Below are positions 1 through 9,073 of a stretch of 64,000 bases of DNA, piece after piece. Position numbers and translations under genes: made by a program. The notes under the pieces were generated by a model. The model saw nothing but the letters and a program-made list of their open reading frames with translations. It did not search any database and was not told where the DNA came from. The stretch covers positions 62,001 to 126,000 of the forward strand of contig NZ_JAEDAH010000105.1 of NCBI RefSeq assembly GCF_020320395.1, read 5' to 3'. Each line of letters begins with the position of its first letter. Positions within the stretch are counted from its first letter, which is position 1. The stretch is from Thalassolituus marinus. GTDB lineage: Bacteria; Pseudomonadota; Gammaproteobacteria; Pseudomonadales; Oceanobacteraceae.

Positions 1-2623
1 ACGAGCTCGGATCGGCAGACATGCAATTGGCGTCGTCTCCGGCCATTTGAGCAACTGTTAACAGAAGCGCGGCATCCTGAAACGAATCTGTAGTTTCATC
101 CTCGTAGGAACAATACTCATCTGAACCTTGAGAGCATGGGAACGGAGTAGAGCACACTTTCTGAGTGACCTGCTCCTGCACCACCACTTCGCGCTCCTCT
201 TCACAACTGTATGTCCAGTCCCACAACCTACAGTTACCAGTAACAGAGTCAGTGATTGCGCATACCTCAGATGTCTTGGTACAGGCGCTGTTGGACTGGT
301 AAGCGGCGCACTCATTCAATGATGCGGCCTCTCCAACAGTATCGGCACCAAAAACTGACGCGTGTGCAGTGTTGATAGGGTTTATCGCAGCAATAAACTT
401 CTCTGCCAGGGACTGACTCAACTCCTGCGGCACGAGTTGATGTTGCTGCTGACGACCGAAGTCGTTAAAAGAGAAATCTGCCTCCCAACAACTGAACGTC
501 CCATCTGCACAGCGACCAACACTAGAAATATCAACAGCATACTTCGGAGCCTCGGCTGAGTAACAAACCTGCGAACCTTGCAAATCACCTGGGAACATTT
601 CTGATATGCTGCCATCGATATATGGCATTGTTGCTCTCGTGGACACGAAAGAGCCGAAACTACGATCGTCATCATAATCTGTGCAACGCCAGGTATTTGT
701 TGAGGGTAGTGTTGCAGATTCTGCATATGGAAAAGCAGTACCTTGAAGGTTGTAGTGCATGCTCCCATCCAGCGCACGGACATACTGGTTGTTACCATCT
801 ACGCAGTTGGCTGGCGTCTCCGTTAAGGTTTGTACTGCATTGGGATGAGTGAAAGTGAATGTAATATTCTTTCCTGCATGTCCGCATCCCATCGCGTAGG
901 AGTATGTTGAAAGCTGACCATCATTATAGACGGGCGAGTGATACGCATATTTTTTCCAAAGAGGAAACCAACCCAAGGCACCCCTTAAGCTAGGAACCCT
1001 ACAGGGACCTGCGGTCCAATAGTTGTCAGCAGTATCAGCACAAGCACGTGAATCTCCAAATACTTTAATGTATTTGGAGCCAGCCCTTAAAAATAAATTC
1101 GCATCATCAGACCCAAACCAATGATTACCCTTCGACCCAGGTTGAATACTAATTAAGTTCCCATTAGTATCTTCCACAACTTTGTTATAAAATGGAATGC
1201 TTTCGCCATCCGGCATAGCTTGAGCACGAGTAGGGAAGCGTAAATCGGCAGCTCCATGCGCATGTCCGGGCGCAGGGTTGGGAATTCGATTACGAAGCTT
1301 GTCATACCAGTATATAAATTCCACTTTTTCCGGATCATCCGAAAGAGCCATAATTTTCTCTGGCAATTTAATGCATTGCTCGGACGTGAATGGTTTAAAG
1401 CAACGCCGAACAGACCAAGAGTTATCGAAGCCCGCGCGGTCATAGCTATCGTCAAAACCAACATCATAGGCTCCTGTCGGACACGCTCCAGCTGCTTCAC
1501 GCGACTTCGTGATACGATATGCGCCCTCTGCCCACCCTACAGACCCCCAGCTAAGATCCCCCATCATTGTTACACCATCAAGCGTTCCATTCCCATCAGA
1601 GTCACAAAACTTCGGCTTAAATCCATCGAGAACGGAGATGTCACCAATTGGCTTCACATCATCTGTTGTGTTGAGAATCGGGCCATAAGAACACGCGGCA
1701 TACATCTCGTTTTCGCCTTCCTTGAGAAAGGAAGTAATGGTGCCTCCGTTATTCGCAACGCGATTACCGTTGACTATGATGTAGTGGTTTTCTTTCAGCG
1801 ATCCTGGCAAAGAAACAGTGCCAGAAACAGACGCCACATCCTGGACATAGAATTTAAATTTCTTGTACAGGGTAAATGCAGACGGGTAAGACAATGTTCG
1901 AGAGTAGGAAGAAGATGAATCACCCACTGATTTGGGCAGGGGCATGTTCTGTCCGGATTTGACACCGGGCAACACAAGTGCTCGCGAAACACGACAACTA
2001 CTTGGCCAATACACCGGAGCGTCAGAGTACATACAGGTATTCTGAGTGGTGACTATCTGCGTTTCGGTAACCTCAGGCTGAACGATCTCAATTCGGCAGC
2101 TAGTGCCAGCTTCCATCTCGTCATTTAAGCGGTTGTACTCCTCAAGAAGCTCACTTCCCTCTTCGTCATTGAACGTAAGCTTATCACCCGCCTCTTTAAA
2201 TTCACGATCACGAGTGTGGTAGGAAGGATCTTCATAGAGAGATCGAAGGCGCTCATATACTTCGCCCTCAGTGGTATCCGGATTATTCTTCAGCCTTGTT
2301 TGAAACAAGCTCCCGCCAGTGGATATATCAAGATCTCCTGTTCCAATTTCATGGGAGTCATTGAAAGATCTATCCTCCTCACTTCCATATAACGAAAGCT
2401 CGCTCTCAGGCGTATAAGACTGCCTCTTTGTGCTCGATGTGGACTGGATGGATTTTGAAATATCCTTTAAACCACTATAATCGCCACTCTTGGCCTTCTC
2501 TTGCGCAGAATCAATCGCATCGGAGGCCGCTGCGGCAGCTGGGTAGATATTCGCCCAAATAAAACATATCAAGGTAAAACTGGAAACAAACCTACCGGAT
2601 AGCTTCTCTCTAAACATATTCAT
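1..2623 (-). CDS. traN: TraN mating-pair stabilization outer-membrane protein, 3' end beyond window edge
   Basis: TraN is the large cysteine-rich outer-membrane protein of F-type conjugation systems that stabilises contact with the recipient. The frame is open from the ATG at 2623 to the left edge (about 874 codons), so the C-terminus is missing. It begins with a signal peptide (basic start, hydrophobic stretch ending near PAAAAAS), followed by a region rich in charged residues and then many cysteines (for example CRIEI, CKP/CADT/CGHAG and a CSTPFPC motif). A GAGG sequence 8 bases before the ATG supports the start; a second ATG lies two codons later. It sits 6 bp after traU, as in SXT/R27-type operons. 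The identification rests on length, cysteine content and position; the variable centre is not diagnostic. Confidence 0.85.
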   Translation of the reverse strand, partial: MNMFREKLSGRFVSSFTLICFIWANIYPAAAAASDAIDSAQEKAKSGDYSGLKDISKSIQSTSSTKRQSYTPESELSLYGSEEDRSFNDSHEIGTGDLDISTGGSLFQTRLKNNPDTTEGEVYERLRSLYEDPSYHTRDREFKEAGDKLTFNDEEGSELLEEYNRLNDEMEAGTSCRIEIVQPEVTETQIVTTQNTCMYSDAPVYWPSSCRVSRALVLPGVKSGQNMPLPKSVGDSSSSYSRTLSYPSAFTLYKKFKFYVQDVASVSGTVSLPGSLKENHYIIVNGNRVANNGGTITSFLKEGENEMYAACSYGPILNTTDDVKPIGDISVLDGFKPKFCDSDGNGTLDGVTMMGDLSWGSVGWAEGAYRITKSREAAGACPTGAYDVGFDDSYDRAGFDNSWSVRRCFKPFTSEQCIKLPEKIMALSDDPEKVEFIYWYDKLRNRIPNPAPGHAHGAADLRFPTRAQAMPDGESIPFYNKVVEDTNGNLISIQPGSKGNHWFGSDDANLFLRAGSKYIKVFGDSRACADTADNYWTAGPCRVPSLRGALGWFPLWKKYAYHSPVYNDGQLSTYSYAMGCGHAGKNITFTFTHPNAVQTLTETPANCVDGNNQYVRALDGSMHYNLQGTAFPYAESATLPSTNTWRCTDYDDDRSFGSFVSTRATMPYIDGSISEMFPGDLQGSQVCYSAEAPKYAVDISSVGRCADGTFSCWEADFSFNDFGRQQQHQLVPQELSQSLAEKFIAAINPINTAHASVFGADTVGEAASLNECAAYQSNSACTKTSEVCAITDSVTGNCRLWDWTYSCEEEREVVVQEQVTQKVCSTPFPCSQGSDEYCSYEDETTDSFQDAALLLTVAQMAGDDANCMSADPSS

Positions 2624-2629
2624 CCCAGA

Positions 2630-3667
2630 TTACCTCACGCAACAATCTTGATATCTGAACCCTATGTAGACATGGTTCGAACCTGCAGCAGCCTTCTGCC
2701 TGGACTCTCCCCAAACGAGTGTACTCTCACCAATAGCGTGAACCGATTTAGCCTCTGGCGATGGGTACATCATCCCGAATCGGTATTGTTTTTTAATTAG
2801 CGAAGGAGCTATTTTGGTTTCACACGCAGCATCTGGACCGACTGTATTAAATGCCAATAAACGCCGATGTAGCGCTGCCAGTGCCTTTGTCATGACGAGC
2901 GAGCTATGCTTAACTCGGCTGCCATTATGGTTAGCGTGCCCAGTAAACGGATAAACACCACCCCAGCAACCTGCGCACCAGTGATAGTCAAGGCTATTCG
3001 GGTCTGCAGTCACAGCATTGCACTCATAACTGCACACAGCCATTGCAGCTGGATTTGTGAACAAAACAGACTCAGGAGTAAGCATCGCGGAAAGAAGATT
3101 ATCATTCCACAGCGGATCAGGCTCGGAAATGTATTGCAGCTCCATATCAACAAATTTATCCGGATTACACGAGGATTCCATAACGAGCTCAAGCATTTCC
3201 AGTATGGGAAAAGACAGCGTATGAAAATGTAGAAATGCCGCGTCAGAAACCATTTGACCTGCCTTTAGTTTTCGCGATGACACATCCCCCCCTACAGCGA
3301 CCCGAGTCCCATTAGCCAACGTTGTACCAGCGAGAGACGGGGAACAATACGGTTTCTGAATCGTCTCGGTAATAAACCGAGGGAACCAGGCACTTAGCGG
3401 CTGACCAAATTCCGGAACGCCCGCCGCATCAGGGCAGGAGCAAATTAATTGGTTCATTGCCCCGTCAGGTATGGGGCCGCTCGCGCCGGAATCGGCCCGG
3501 AGAGTCTGGCCATTTATTCGCATTGGAAACAAGCAATCCCAACAAAACGCTTTCAGTAACTTCGAACCAAATATACCAGCGTCAGGACAGCTCTCAGCCT
3601 TGGATAACGGAGAAAGGAATATCATGGCGCAAAATATTATTATTTTCCGCATACCGACCCATCGCAT
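2630..3667 (-). CDS. traU: TraU F-type pilus assembly and mating-pair protein
   Basis: TraU is a periplasmic protein required for DNA transfer and pilus assembly in F-type systems. The 345-residue product has an N-terminal signal peptide (KIIIFCAMIFLSPLSKAE), about 13 cysteines and the family hallmark CAGCWGGVYPFTGHAN near residue 230. Its length fits the family. The start at 3667 overlaps the end of the trbC/traW gene by 28 bp; an alternative ATG at 3652 would give a cleaner signal peptide and a shorter overlap, and the sequence does not decide between them. It lies between trbC/traW and traN in the standard order. Confidence 0.93.
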   Translation of the reverse strand: MRWVGMRKIIIFCAMIFLSPLSKAESCPDAGIFGSKLLKAFCWDCLFPMRINGQTLRADSGASGPIPDGAMNQLICSCPDAAGVPEFGQPLSAWFPRFITETIQKPYCSPSLAGTTLANGTRVAVGGDVSSRKLKAGQMVSDAAFLHFHTLSFPILEMLELVMESSCNPDKFVDMELQYISEPDPLWNDNLLSAMLTPESVLFTNPAAMAVCSYECNAVTADPNSLDYHWCAGCWGGVYPFTGHANHNGSRVKHSSLVMTKALAALHRRLLAFNTVGPDAACETKIAPSLIKKQYRFGMMYPSPEAKSVHAIGESTLVWGESRQKAAAGSNHVYIGFRYQDCCVR

Positions 3668-4875
3668 CCTATGTAGTTAATATCCATAAATCCTCGCGTG
3701 AGACTGGGTTCAATAACAACAGGAACTGAAGACAGAGAGAACCTATCCACTACAACATCCGGGAGCGTATAAATACTGACTAAAAGTTCCTTCTCAAGCT
3801 TCCCAAACGTATCCCATTTATCGCCACTTAATAGCTCGCTAAGCATAACAACTGGCTTCAGATTCCGACTCAGAGCATCCTCCACTTCACCCTTGGCCCA
3901 GGCGACCTGCCGATCCTCATTCGGATTTAGTACAATGATTCTCCGATTGTATTGAGACATCATCGGCTGCAGCATAGGGTTAAAGACCTCTCCCTTTCTG
4001 GCAATGACATAATGCTTCCCATTGGCATCGGCACTAATGTCATCTTCAACCCTGACACTCATATCAAGAGAGAGCTTCGATTCTTCAACGCCAGTCGGCA
4101 AAGACTTAGGCGAATTCCGCTCCCAATAACGATCTTTGGCCTTTCCTATCTTTTCCTGCCAGTTGATCGAAGACATTCGATCCTGAATCTCTTCGATAAG
4201 ATCGCGCTCAGCAATTTCGAAGGTCGCGCCAATCGGACTAATAATAGGCTCACCGCGAGATACGGAATCGAAGAAATCCGAAACGTTTACAGACCCATAC
4301 TGCTTAATTGGCTCGCCACTCTCAGAAATAAAGACAAGGCACGGAACCTGATCAATGCCAAATTCCCTAAAAGCAGTTGGATTTAAGCCAACTATCGCAT
4401 TCACCTGATCCGACGAATCCCTAAGGATCTTCCCGGCCTGCCTGCTAAAATCAATCAGCGTTCTATTGCCAGGGAACAACCCTCGGTACGCCACCTCAAC
4501 ATTCAACGGTGTCAGAGAAAGACTCCGATAGAGAGAAATGATCTGCCCTTTTGGCATTGATGAGGACACGAACACATAGACCTTACCTGGAGATCTGATT
4601 GCATTAATGACGTCTTCAGGTGTCGAATTAAATGCATTAGCATTCACAGCGTGACTACGAGCAGCTTCAGCTAACGATTGGGCTCTCTTTCCTGCTGAAC
4701 CATCATAGCCTGACATGGCTCTTTTAAATTTCTCCGCTAAATCTTTTGTCTCACTGCCGACCTGCTCTGAAATAGCTTCGTTTTCCCAGGCAGTCCTGTT
4801 CGCAGCTTCATAGGCGCTTTCAGAAAATGCCGACGAGGAAAGAAATGAAATTGCAGCGAGAAGCATAAACCTCAT
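3640..4875 (-). CDS. traW: TrbC-TraW fusion, F-type pilus assembly protein
   Basis: This 411-residue exported protein combines two functions that are separate genes in plasmid F. After a signal peptide (to about residue 19) a TrbC-like thioredoxin-fold region runs from about 90 to 215 (VYVFVSSSMPKGQI, then NAIVGLNPTAFREFGIDQVPCLVF). The C-terminal third resembles TraW (GEVFNPMLQPM, RRIIVLNPNEDRQVAWAKGEV). Fused forms are known in R27/SXT-like systems, where the protein takes part in pilus extension in the periplasm. ATGA overlap with the traC stop indicates translational coupling. The fusion reading comes from these motifs, not from an alignment. Confidence 0.88.
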   Translation of the reverse strand: MRFMLLAAISFLSSSAFSESAYEAANRTAWENEAISEQVGSETKDLAEKFKRAMSGYDGSAGKRAQSLAEAARSHAVNANAFNSTPEDVINAIRSPGKVYVFVSSSMPKGQIISLYRSLSLTPLNVEVAYRGLFPGNRTLIDFSRQAGKILRDSSDQVNAIVGLNPTAFREFGIDQVPCLVFISESGEPIKQYGSVNVSDFFDSVSRGEPIISPIGATFEIAERDLIEEIQDRMSSINWQEKIGKAKDRYWERNSPKSLPTGVEESKLSLDMSVRVEDDISADANGKHYVIARKGEVFNPMLQPMMSQYNRRIIVLNPNEDRQVAWAKGEVEDALSRNLKPVVMLSELLSGDKWDTFGKLEKELLVSIYTLPDVVVDRFSLSSVPVVIEPSLTRGFMDINYIGCDGSVCGK

Positions 4876-7463
4876 GCCACAACACCCACTACCGCTTGTT
4901 CATCCTCCACATCAATTACGTCGAAGTCTGCAGATCCATCAGGCTCTCCAACCTCAACATTCATGTATGCGGCCACGCCTCGACTTTGCAAAACACGTAT
5001 GGCAGCCTGATGTATTGACCAACCCCGCTTTCGTTCATTTCGGATCGCAATACGATCATCAGATGCAGTCGAGAAAAGAAGAAGCGAGTACGGAGACAGC
5101 ACCAATCGCCCCACACCTTTGGCCACAGAGGTATCGAAGAAAATCTCAGAAAAATACCCTTTCTCAGTCCTGACGCTCTTAAGTTGATCGAACCAAAAAT
5201 GCTCAAGAACGATTTTCTTCTCATCAAACATTTGCTCAAGAGAGTCAACCTTCTGACCGAGATAAAGTCGGTTGCCCGCGTTTTCTGCGATAGCGCGCCC
5301 TGCCGCATGCTGATAAACATCGTTGAGAGACTGCGTGATCATTGCCATTGCAGCATTGTTCTTACGGAACTGACGATATGCAGTAAGAATGAATTCCAGT
5401 ACAGGATTTTCCTCTCTCCGACCAGAACCGGAAGCAACAAATTTCCAAGCCTCATCGATAAACATGGTGGTCCAGCTGGAATCACCGTTCGCAGTTTTTT
5501 GGTAAATGTAGCTGTTAGCCATGAGAATCAACTGCAGGACAACAACCTGAGAGAGGTGCTCCTTATTCTTCAGGTCGTCGAGCTCAAGAATAATCAGGCG
5601 GTTTTTAGAGAAATCAACCGGCTTAGAGTGGTTGTAATAATACTTTCCATACTCTCCGTTCTTGGTAAATGAATTCAAAAGAACGGCAATATCAGAAATG
5701 CGGCGGTCGTTGCTTCCACGGCACTTATCAGCAATATCGTCGATTGTTGAATTATGCCCTCTCTCATTCCAAACCTCGGATAGAATCATTTTGATCATCG
5801 CAGACTGGAATACACCCTCCTGCGTAGAGGTCTTGATGTTTGCCATTGCTACAATGATTCCGACCAACATGTCGATCTCTTCGGAAAAATCGTTAATCAG
5901 AGGGAATGGATTGAGATTTGGGCACGATTCCTCATTAAATGTGATGAATTCACCCTTAAATAGTTCGCAAGCATTCAGATAGCTATAGCCCTGGTCAATG
6001 ATGATAGCCCTACCACCGTGCGCCAGAAGATCGGCGATCATGCGGTTGGCCAACACAGACTTACCAGATCCGGACTCGGCCATCAGAAGAATGTTGTAGT
6101 TTGTTGAGTTATCGAAATTGTTATACCCAACCAGCTGTCCAGTCTTACCAATGAACGTTGACACGGGGTGCCCCACGCCCTTCCATTCGCTACACAGAGG
6201 TAGAATTCTAGCGGCTTGCTTAGTAGTGCAGGTTCTGAATCTCCCCAGAAGATCCACTATCCGACCATCAGGGTCTGCATTCATCGGCAGCATCGAGCAG
6301 AAGACTGGGAGCGCAACCAGAATCTCTTCCTTCATGTCATATTTCAGACTCCTGAAGTGTGAGATGGCATCGGAAGCCTGGCGACGGACTTTCTCCTCAC
6401 TATCCCCAAACATGGCAACAGAAAACGAGATAGAGCAAGGTCGATCGCCACCGGTAACCGCACTATCAAAAAGAAGGTCAAAAGACCGGGCAATGTCCGT
6501 CAGCTTAGGCTCGAACTTATTAAACGGCGCTACATCTTGCTGCTTTGACCATTTTCTATTGCGCTTAATGCTAGACTGAGATTGCTTAGCATTATGGAGG
6601 TATATATTCGTGGTAATAAGGACATTGTCCTTAATCTTTGCCTCACGGGCTTTATGAGCCATGAGATAGCTATAACTGTCCGATAAAGTAACGCGCTTCG
6701 GAAAGGCATGGGCAGAAATAACTTTAACGTAGCGCTCATTGAGTCGGAATGATGAGTCGTTAACAACACACTCATGATCGATATCGCAAATCTGCTTCCG
6801 AATCGGCTGCTCTGGACTGTATCCAATATCAGGATTGGCCCATGATGGACTTTCGCTCCAATTTACAATGGAGCCGACAAGGCGGATCAGTCCCTTGGGA
6901 TCTATGCTTCTTGGATTCAGCGCTGCCGCTGCAAGACCCTGCTCTACTTCCGTATGCAACTCTTCCAGCTGGTCATCATCGCTAATATCCCGACCGGAAC
7001 CCTCATCGGTCTTGATCACCACCGACACATACGCTCGCATATCCCGAACGATTGTTCCAAAGCGTTTCTCAACAGGGGAGCCTGTATGTCCGGTTATATA
7101 GCTGACGTGCTCTTCCGCCAACTCATTTAAAATTTCATCAACCTCACGATCGCCAGTGGAGCTAAACCGTTGCATGCGACCGATTTTATTTCGTTTCGAA
7201 AAGTCCTTCACGTCATGGCCAGCCCACAGCGTGAAGGAAATCATCGCCTCATCAGGAAGTAATTCCTTATTTAGCACGGTCAGGATCTGCTCGGCCATAT
7301 CATCACCGGCAAACACATACGGCGTGACCTCAAAGATCATCCCGCGATTTCCACCCGCAAGGGTGTAAATGCAAGTCGAAGCATCATAAGCAACGTACTG
7401 AAGTAAGTTACTAAACGGAGTCCGCTTGGAGAGCGCGATTAACCTTTTACGAGTGTCGTCCAT
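4872..7463 (-). CDS. traC: TraC/VirB4-type ATPase of the conjugative pilus machine
   Basis: This is the cytoplasmic ATPase that powers pilus assembly. The 863-residue product has Walker A AESGSGKSVLA at about residues 462-472, followed by an AIIIDQGYSY strand, Walker B TTMFIDEAWKF and a downstream MITQSLNDVYQ motif, all typical of VirB4/TraC proteins. Length matches the family. The ATG at 7463 is chosen because AGGA stands 6 bases before it; an in-frame TTG 18 bases upstream is possible but has no ribosome-binding site. It lies between the pilin gene and trbC/traW and overlaps the latter by 4 bp. Confidence 0.95.
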   Translation of the reverse strand: MDDTRKRLIALSKRTPFSNLLQYVAYDASTCIYTLAGGNRGMIFEVTPYVFAGDDMAEQILTVLNKELLPDEAMISFTLWAGHDVKDFSKRNKIGRMQRFSSTGDREVDEILNELAEEHVSYITGHTGSPVEKRFGTIVRDMRAYVSVVIKTDEGSGRDISDDDQLEELHTEVEQGLAAAALNPRSIDPKGLIRLVGSIVNWSESPSWANPDIGYSPEQPIRKQICDIDHECVVNDSSFRLNERYVKVISAHAFPKRVTLSDSYSYLMAHKAREAKIKDNVLITTNIYLHNAKQSQSSIKRNRKWSKQQDVAPFNKFEPKLTDIARSFDLLFDSAVTGGDRPCSISFSVAMFGDSEEKVRRQASDAISHFRSLKYDMKEEILVALPVFCSMLPMNADPDGRIVDLLGRFRTCTTKQAARILPLCSEWKGVGHPVSTFIGKTGQLVGYNNFDNSTNYNILLMAESGSGKSVLANRMIADLLAHGGRAIIIDQGYSYLNACELFKGEFITFNEESCPNLNPFPLINDFSEEIDMLVGIIVAMANIKTSTQEGVFQSAMIKMILSEVWNERGHNSTIDDIADKCRGSNDRRISDIAVLLNSFTKNGEYGKYYYNHSKPVDFSKNRLIILELDDLKNKEHLSQVVVLQLILMANSYIYQKTANGDSSWTTMFIDEAWKFVASGSGRREENPVLEFILTAYRQFRKNNAAMAMITQSLNDVYQHAAGRAIAENAGNRLYLGQKVDSLEQMFDEKKIVLEHFWFDQLKSVRTEKGYFSEIFFDTSVAKGVGRLVLSPYSLLLFSTASDDRIAIRNERKRGWSIHQAAIRVLQSRGVAAYMNVEVGEPDGSADFDVIDVEDEQAVVGVVA

Positions 7464-7493
7464 ATTTCCTGACCCAATCAATCAAACGTCTTT

Positions 7494-7844
7494 TTAGATG
7501 CCGGAGAAGAAGCCTTCCAGGGCAGGCGGTACAACGATGATTGCAATCGCAATAGCGAAAGAACCAAACATTTTCATGCGGTCGCCGTTCTTGGAGAAGA
7601 ATTCAAAAATACCGAAGGCAAACGCGATGAGCGCCAGCAGGTAGCCGGGCCAGCCATTCAGCAGCGTGGTGATGAACTGAGCGATACCCTCAGACTCAGT
7701 GTTAACCGCTGATGCATCTGGTGGGGCAGCATAAGATGCAGCAGTCAAGACGGAACCAGCCGCAATCCAGCCAGCCTTTTCGAGCAGTTTGAAAACACTG
7801 CGGCCAGATGCTACTTTTTTGAAAAAGGATGAAATCATTTTCAT
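7494..7844 (-). CDS. traA: TraA F-type pilin precursor
   Basis: Propilin of the conjugative pilus, an inner-membrane protein cleaved and polymerised into the filament. The 116-residue product has a basic N-terminus (KMISSFFKKVASGRS), a first hydrophobic segment ending SYAAPPDA, which is a plausible leader-peptidase site, then two hydrophobic helices (GYLLALIAFAFGIFEFF and FGSFAIAIAIIVVPPAL) separated by a charged KNGDRMK loop, the normal pilin arrangement. The start at 7844 has AGAGGA 8 bases upstream; longer in-frame starts would run into traV. Position between traV and traC supports the call. Confidence 0.85.
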   Translation of the reverse strand: MKMISSFFKKVASGRSVFKLLEKAGWIAAGSVLTAASYAAPPDASAVNTESEGIAQFITTLLNGWPGYLLALIAFAFGIFEFFSKNGDRMKMFGSFAIAIAIIVVPPALEGFFSGI

Positions 7845-7857
7845 CGTAAAGTCCTCT

Positions 7858-8388
7858 TTAATTGAGTGGTGAAAAAATCGGGCTTGTATCTGATGCCTTC
7901 TCGCCGTTTCGCCATTGTTCGGGCTTAACATCGACATAAAGCACCTGGTCACTGTGGTAGACGCCATCCTGGTCTACCCATGGAGCCAGCCATACACGAC
8001 GCATGACTGGTGCCATTCTTACTGGAGTCGTCCCATCAGCCTTTGGGGGGGTCAGCAAAAAGAGCTGATCCGGTGCCCCTTCAGGAACCTCAGGAACGCT
8101 TCCAAAAAACTTTTGTGCTGGCGCGCCGCTTCTGGTGTCATCGCCAGTATCCGGTCTTCCACTTTCGCGCCTACCAATGGAGTCCTTAGCCACACCCGAA
8201 CCGGAGTCAGACTTCGACTTCGCATAACCAGGCTGATACCCAGCCTTATCGACAACATTGTATAGTTCGCTGGCCTTGGTACACGAAACCCCGGCAGGGA
8301 GTCCACTACACCCGAACTCTTGATTGCCCACAGTCGAACACCCGGACGCAAACAAAATCAGAAATATGCTGAAAATATTTTTATTCAT
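7858..8388 (-). CDS. traV: TraV outer-membrane lipoprotein of the transfer channel
   Basis: TraV anchors the TraK/TraB core complex in the outer membrane (VirB7-like role). The 176-residue product has a lipoprotein signal with lipobox FASGC near residue 17 and the conserved cysteine pair of the family (EFGCSGLPAGVSCTKASELY). The C-terminus contains PVRMAPVMRRVWLAPWVD, typical of TraV. The start overlaps the preceding dsbC-like gene by 8 bp, and the gene lies just upstream of the pilin gene. Confidence 0.92.
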   Translation of the reverse strand: MNKNIFSIFLILFASGCSTVGNQEFGCSGLPAGVSCTKASELYNVVDKAGYQPGYAKSKSDSGSGVAKDSIGRRESGRPDTGDDTRSGAPAQKFFGSVPEVPEGAPDQLFLLTPPKADGTTPVRMAPVMRRVWLAPWVDQDGVYHSDQVLYVDVKPEQWRNGEKASDTSPIFSPLN

Positions 8389-9073
8389 TGGGAATCAACG
8401 CCTTAATTGTCTTCGAACTAACAACCGCGCCCTTCTGCAAGGCATTAACAATCGCGAACGGAGCTCGCTCAAGGCTGAGAAGCTTTGTCATTGCAATAAC
8501 GGAAGCCCCTTTCCCATTGATGACAGCTTCGTCACAAGAGGAATAGTCAGTAATGACATCAAGCCCTCGAAGTATCGAAATTCGCTTTTCAAACGATGAG
8601 CACTCAAAGCCGTAAAACTTCTTAAAGTCCTTTCCGGGTAAAACGTAAACGTCAGCTCCTACCTCGGTAAGATAACCCTCAGATTCCTTGAAGAAATTAA
8701 TAGAGTTCGAATCGCCAAGAATCAGGAAAATCGAAAAAACAGCCGGTCTGTCACTCTTACCCAATCTGACCGGAACAGCTTTAGACTTTCTCTTAATGAT
8801 TTCAACCGGATACAGATCAAAACGCTCCTTTAGCTCTTTGGCGGTAATGCCCTGTTCACTCCAAAGGTCTGTAATTTGAAACTTACCGTTCATAGAGGCT
8901 ATGGAAAATCTTCCGTTTTTCGAAAGCATAAATGAGTCGTTCTCACCTACTACGACCTTCCACTCACCAGGCAAATCCAAGCTATAGAGGATTTCACCAA
9001 GTTTTGAGTTCTCATCTGCATTTGCGAGGCACGCCCCAAGAAAAACCACCGAAAGGACAAAAATTCTTATCAT
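8381..9073 (-). CDS. DsbC-like periplasmic protein without a CXXC active site
   Basis: A 230-residue exported protein (signal peptide ending LANADEN) between traB and traV, where related conjugation operons can carry a DsbC-type disulfide isomerase. The segment NGRFSIASMNGKFQITDLW (about 53-71) resembles the DsbC N-terminal dimerisation domain. Where DsbC has its CxxC motif after a strand (pattern DPNCPYC) this protein reads GDSNSINFFKE, with no cysteine; the only cysteines in the mature part are in GFECSSF and SSCDEA. A redox-inactive, chaperone-like derivative is my inference. Start overlaps the traB stop (ATGA). Confidence 0.6.
   Translation of the reverse strand: MIRIFVLSVVFLGACLANADENSKLGEILYSLDLPGEWKVVVGENDSFMLSKNGRFSIASMNGKFQITDLWSEQGITAKELKERFDLYPVEIIKRKSKAVPVRLGKSDRPAVFSIFLILGDSNSINFFKESEGYLTEVGADVYVLPGKDFKKFYGFECSSFEKRISILRGLDVITDYSSCDEAVINGKGASVIAMTKLLSLERAPFAIVNALQKGAVVSSKTIKALIPNE

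Noticed and set aside
1256-1918. 220-codon plus-strand frame
   Set aside because: Antisense to traN, whose frame shows signal peptide, cysteine pattern and family features.
7464-7481. TTG start extending TraC by six residues
   Set aside because: No ribosome-binding site, while the ATG at 7463 has AGGA at good distance.
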